Positions 7,441 through 10,158 of a stretch of 10,158 bases of DNA are shown here, in pieces. Positions within the stretch are counted from its first letter, which is position 1. The number at the start of each line of letters is the position of its first letter. A program made the position numbers and the translations under genes. Source of the DNA: Clostridiales bacterium (GTDB lineage Bacteria > Bacillota > Clostridia > Lachnospirales > Lachnospiraceae); the NCBI GenBank assembly GCA_019420275.1, contig JAHZHN010000023.1, positions 1 to 10,158 of the forward strand, given 5' to 3'. The notes below the pieces were generated by a model. The model ran no database searches, was not told the DNA's origin, and saw only the letters and a program-made list of their open reading frames with translations.

Positions 7441-8484
7441 ATGATGAATTTTAAAGATTTTGTAAATGAAGTAAAAGGAAATATCAAACTCTTTTTGCCG
7501 AGAGATTATGAGAATGCAGAAGTATCAGTGATGGAGTATCTGAAACTGAACCGTGCCTATACGGGACTGGTGGTAAGAAAAGAAGGTGAGATGATTGCGC
7601 CAACAATCAATCTTAACCAGCTTTACGAGGCATATAACACACAGCCTGGCGTAACAATGGAAACTGTATGCAGAAAGATTGCAGACATGGTGAGTGTGGC
7701 ACCGATACAGGTTGATCTGAAATCCATCTTGAATTATGAGGATGTGAAAGACAAGTTGTTTATCCGGGTATCTTCAGCAGAAGCAAATAAGGAAGTACTG
7801 GAGAATGCTCCATATCAATTGAGAGAAGACCTTGCAATCACGTATCATGTGGCAGTTGGTAAAGATCAAGATGGTTTAAGTTCCATGTTCATTAAAAATG
7901 ATCTTCTGGAACAGTATGGAATCACTGCTGAACAGCTTCATGAAGATGCTATAAAAAGTTCACCGCATGTCATGCCCCCAGAGGTGTCAAGTATGGGTGC
8001 ATTGATCGATGAAATGTACCAGAAAAATATTCTCATGCTGACACCGGATGAGCGTGAAATGCTGCAGGAAACATTGCAGGAATCCAGTGAGATGCCGACA
8101 TTCTTTGTTGTTACAAATACAGAAAGAGTTGATGGTGCCTTTTATCCGGAATTCATGGATAACATGGGGGAACTTCTGGGAAATGATTTCTTCATTTTGC
8201 CATCATCCATCCATGAAATGCTGATCTTACCGGATGACGGGCAAGTGGATGCGGAAATGTTAAAAGAAATGGTAAAAGAAGTGAATGCCACGCAGGTAGC
8301 ACCAGAAGAACGTCTTACGGATGAGGTCTATCACTACGATATGAAAGATCATGTATTTGAAAAAGCGGACAGATTTACAGAACGTCAGAAAGAAAAAGCA
8401 GCACAGGCTGTAAAAACAGAGAAAGATGGAAAAGAGCAGCCGGAGCAGAAACCAAAAGCAAAGAAACACGATATGGAACTTTAA
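7441..8484 (+). CDS. DUF5688 family protein
   Basis: This encodes 347 residues from the ATG at 7441, with GGAGG at 7430-7434 giving a 6-base spacer; the next codon is also ATG. The sequence matches what I know as DUF5688, a family of uncharacterised Firmicutes proteins often carried on mobile elements. Visible marks are the opening FKDFVNEVKGNI, the segment VMEYLKLNRAYTGLVVRKEG at about 30-50 followed by PTINLNQLYEAY, and a stretch with SSPHVMPPEVSSMGALIDEM at about 180-200. The C-terminal 60 residues are a Lys/Glu/Gln-rich tail that is likely disordered. No signal peptide, membrane helix or catalytic motif is visible, so it should be cytoplasmic. It lies 25 bases after topB and before the ArdC-like gene, within the DNA-processing half of the module. 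A link to DNA metabolism or host defence avoidance would be inference from position alone. Confidence 0.88.
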   Translation: MMNFKDFVNEVKGNIKLFLPRDYENAEVSVMEYLKLNRAYTGLVVRKEGEMIAPTINLNQLYEAYNTQPGVTMETVCRKIADMVSVAPIQVDLKSILNYEDVKDKLFIRVSSAEANKEVLENAPYQLREDLAITYHVAVGKDQDGLSSMFIKNDLLEQYGITAEQLHEDAIKSSPHVMPPEVSSMGALIDEMYQKNILMLTPDEREMLQETLQESSEMPTFFVVTNTERVDGAFYPEFMDNMGELLGNDFFILPSSIHEMLILPDDGQVDAEMLKEMVKEVNATQVAPEERLTDEVYHYDMKDHVFEKADRFTERQKEKAAQAVKTEKDGKEQPEQKPKAKKHDMEL

Positions 8485-8498
8485 AAGAGACAATAGAA

Positions 8499-8531
8499 AT
8501 CCCCACTGTGACAAAGAGTTGCAGTGGGGAT
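8499..8531 (+). other. GC-rich stem-loop upstream of the ArdC-like gene
   Basis: ATCCCCACTG (8499-8508) and CAGTGGGGAT (8522-8531) form a perfect 10-base-pair stem. Inside it, CAA (8512-8514) can pair with TTG (8519-8521) around AGAG, leaving a TGA bulge. No run of T follows (the next bases are CCCAATATC), so it is not a classical intrinsic terminator. It ends 16 bases before the GGAGG of the next gene (8548-8552). It may shield or stabilise the transcript, act as a protein-binding site, or mark an RNA-processing point. Confidence 0.6.
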
Positions 8532-8562
8532 CCCAATATCAGAAGAAGGAGGATATTTATAT

Positions 8563-10158
8563 ATGAGTGAAGAAACCACAAGAACCAAACAGCTTCCCGT
8601 GCCAGGAAAAGATATGGACAGTATCATGGAAAATCTGGAAACAGGAGTTGCCGTTTTATTTACCAGTGACAGATATCAGGAATATCTGAGAACGATGGCG
8701 AAGTTCCACAATTATTCCTTTAATAATACGTTACTGATTGCTATGCAGCGCCCCGATGCAACACTTGTCACCAGTTACAAGAACTGGCAGTCTATGGGAA
8801 GACAGGTCATGAAAGGCGAAAAGGGAATTACGATCATTGCACCGGCACCTTATAAAAAAATCAGAGAAAGAGAAGTCTTGGATGAAAATCAGCGCCCGAT
8901 TCTGGGAGCGGATGGTAAACCGAAAACAGAAAAAGTCGAAGTTACAGTTCCTCATTTTAAAGCGGTGAGCGTCTTTGATATCGCACAGACTAAAGGCGAG
9001 CCAATCCAGACATTGGCACCGGAAATGCTGACAGAAGCGGTAAAAGACTTTGATTCCTTTATGCAGGCAATCAGAGAGATCTCCCCAGTACCGATACGAT
9101 TCGATGAGATTGATGGCAGTGCCAATGGATATTACCATACCGTAGACAAAGAAATTGTAATCCAGAAAGGTATGAGTGAAAGCCAGACATTAAAAACAGC
9201 GATTCATGAAACTGCTCATGCCAAACTGCATGACAAAGAAATCATGGAAAGTCTTGGTGTAAAAAAGGATCGTCAGACAAAAGAGGTAGAAGCAGAATCC
9301 GTTGCTTATTGTGTATGTTCTTCTTTTAATCTGGACACATCGGAATATAGTTTCCCTTATATCGCAGGATGGAGCAGTAATCGGGAAATGAAAGAGATGA
9401 AAGCCTCCATGGATACCATCCGACAGACCGCCAGAGAAATGATCGATCAACTGACAGAAAAACTGGAGATTGCTCTTGAAGAAAAGCAGAAAACAGAATT
9501 ACATGAAAAATATGGCATTCTGGTAGATGCGGTGGAAGCAGCCGGATACCGCTATGATTATCAGGAAAGCAAACCGGGACATATTGTACTGGATCCGGAT
9601 GGGACTCATGAAATTGCTGGGTATCTGCAGTTTGAATCATGGGGAGATATCAAAGACTGGCTGGAAGATACGATTGCCAAAGGAACAGATATTTCAGAAA
9701 GAGTCGATCGGGCTTTGTATCCATTCAAGTATGACTATACCTTAGAGGAAGAAATGTTCAGAGGGAATGGCGACCGCTATGCGATTTACCATGTAGATGA
9801 AGACACACCTGGAAAACAACATTTATTTATGAATATGGCAATGGTCAATGAAGACGGAATTACAATAGATGCAGCAAATTATAAGTGTGTCTATTCCGGC
9901 ATGTTATATGAAGACGAAAGGCTGGACGATTTGTATGCCATATTCAATGACAATCCACCGGCAGATTATAAAGCACATTCAATGTCCGTCAGTGATGTAA
10001 TCATTACAAACCGAGGTGGGGATATACAGGCATATTATGTGGACCGTTTTGGTTATGAAGAACTTCCAGAATTTGCAGCACAAAGAGAAAAAATACTCGA
10101 TATCGTCCCGGAAATAGAAAATGTGGATTATGAAAATGATCTTACATGTATCAGCTTT
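8563..10158 (+). CDS. ArdC-like ssDNA-binding / zinc metallopeptidase protein with YodL-type domain, 3'-truncated
   Basis: This frame stays open from the ATG at 8563 to the right window edge, giving 532 residues with the end missing. GGAGG at 8548-8552 lies 10 bases upstream. Residues about 20-145 are an ArdC N-terminal ssDNA-binding domain, with the hallmark FNNTLLIAMQRPDA followed by NWQSMGRQVMKGEKGI (52-89). Residues about 150-275 are a zincin-type metallopeptidase domain: HETAH at 215-219 supplies two His ligands and a catalytic Glu216, and EVEAESVAY (241-249) supplies the likely third ligand. A helical charged linker follows (about 275-320). Residues about 403-500 (DRYAIYHVDE through IQAYYVDRFGYEEL) match the YodL / DUF4316-like domain of ICE proteins. 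Plasmid ArdC proteins protect incoming single-stranded DNA from restriction in the recipient; the same role here is inferred. The strong hairpin upstream may set its expression apart from that of topB. Confidence 0.92.
   Translation, partial: MSEETTRTKQLPVPGKDMDSIMENLETGVAVLFTSDRYQEYLRTMAKFHNYSFNNTLLIAMQRPDATLVTSYKNWQSMGRQVMKGEKGITIIAPAPYKKIREREVLDENQRPILGADGKPKTEKVEVTVPHFKAVSVFDIAQTKGEPIQTLAPEMLTEAVKDFDSFMQAIREISPVPIRFDEIDGSANGYYHTVDKEIVIQKGMSESQTLKTAIHETAHAKLHDKEIMESLGVKKDRQTKEVEAESVAYCVCSSFNLDTSEYSFPYIAGWSSNREMKEMKASMDTIRQTAREMIDQLTEKLEIALEEKQKTELHEKYGILVDAVEAAGYRYDYQESKPGHIVLDPDGTHEIAGYLQFESWGDIKDWLEDTIAKGTDISERVDRALYPFKYDYTLEEEMFRGNGDRYAIYHVDEDTPGKQHLFMNMAMVNEDGITIDAANYKCVYSGMLYEDERLDDLYAIFNDNPPADYKAHSMSVSDVIITNRGGDIQAYYVDRFGYEELPEFAAQREKILDIVPEIENVDYENDLTCISF

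Noticed and set aside
8731..9138. 135-codon minus-strand frame inside the ArdC-like gene
   Set aside because: The plus strand here encodes clear ArdC-type motifs in an uninterrupted frame, and the antisense product is Cys/Phe-rich with no visible domain.
1..10158. Search for transposase, recombinase, relaxase, attachment sites, tRNA or CRISPR repeats
   Set aside because: None could be seen. All seven genes are transfer or DNA-processing functions on one strand, and the element's ends and integrase must lie outside the window.

Overview
The window is a run of seven plus-strand genes from the conjugation module of an integrative and conjugative element (ICE). It resembles the Tn1549 / Clostridioides difficile CTn4 class found in gut Firmicutes, most likely Lachnospiraceae or a relative. 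The assignment rests on gene order: VirB4-type ATPase, a short unknown protein, a membrane 3D-domain plus NlpC/P60 hydrolase (CD1108 type), DUF4315, DUF4366 (CD1107 type), topoisomerase III, DUF5688, then an ArdC-like protein with a YodL-type C-terminus. Moderate-to-low GC by eye, strong GGAGG Shine-Dalgarno sites and a TTG start also fit Firmicutes. No species can be named.

Layout. Bases 1-1422 hold the C-terminal two thirds or so of the VirB4 ATPase, whose start lies outside the window. Bases 1406-1858 encode an unrecognised 150-residue protein overlapping the VirB4 stop. Bases 1918-4185 (probably really from 1873) encode the membrane-anchored cell-wall hydrolase. Bases 4217-4528 and 4503-5237 are the overlapping DUF4315 and DUF4366 genes. 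A 72-base gap with a terminator-like hairpin precedes topB (5310-7415). DUF5688 follows at 7441-8484. A 78-base gap holds a strong GC-rich hairpin without a U-tract. The ArdC-like gene starts at 8563 and runs off the right edge.

How the parts fit together. VirB4 is expected to power the type IV secretion channel. The 3D + NlpC/P60 protein probably opens the peptidoglycan for that channel. DUF4366 is a secreted-then-anchored membrane protein with a very acidic cytoplasmic tail and probably belongs to the same envelope assembly. TopB resolves DNA topology during replication or transfer. The ArdC-like protein probably handles or protects single-stranded DNA entering the recipient. Tight spacing and overlaps suggest co-transcription, with possible modulation at the two hairpins. 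I see no minus-strand gene, RNA gene, insertion sequence, CRISPR array or attachment site. No stretch over 300 bases lacks a gene.

Nothing in the window looks like an entirely new system. The points most worth a second look are a possible ATA start codon for the hydrolase, the GC-rich hairpin before the ArdC-like gene, the unrecognised 150-residue protein, and the opposite charges of the two cytoplasmic membrane-protein regions.
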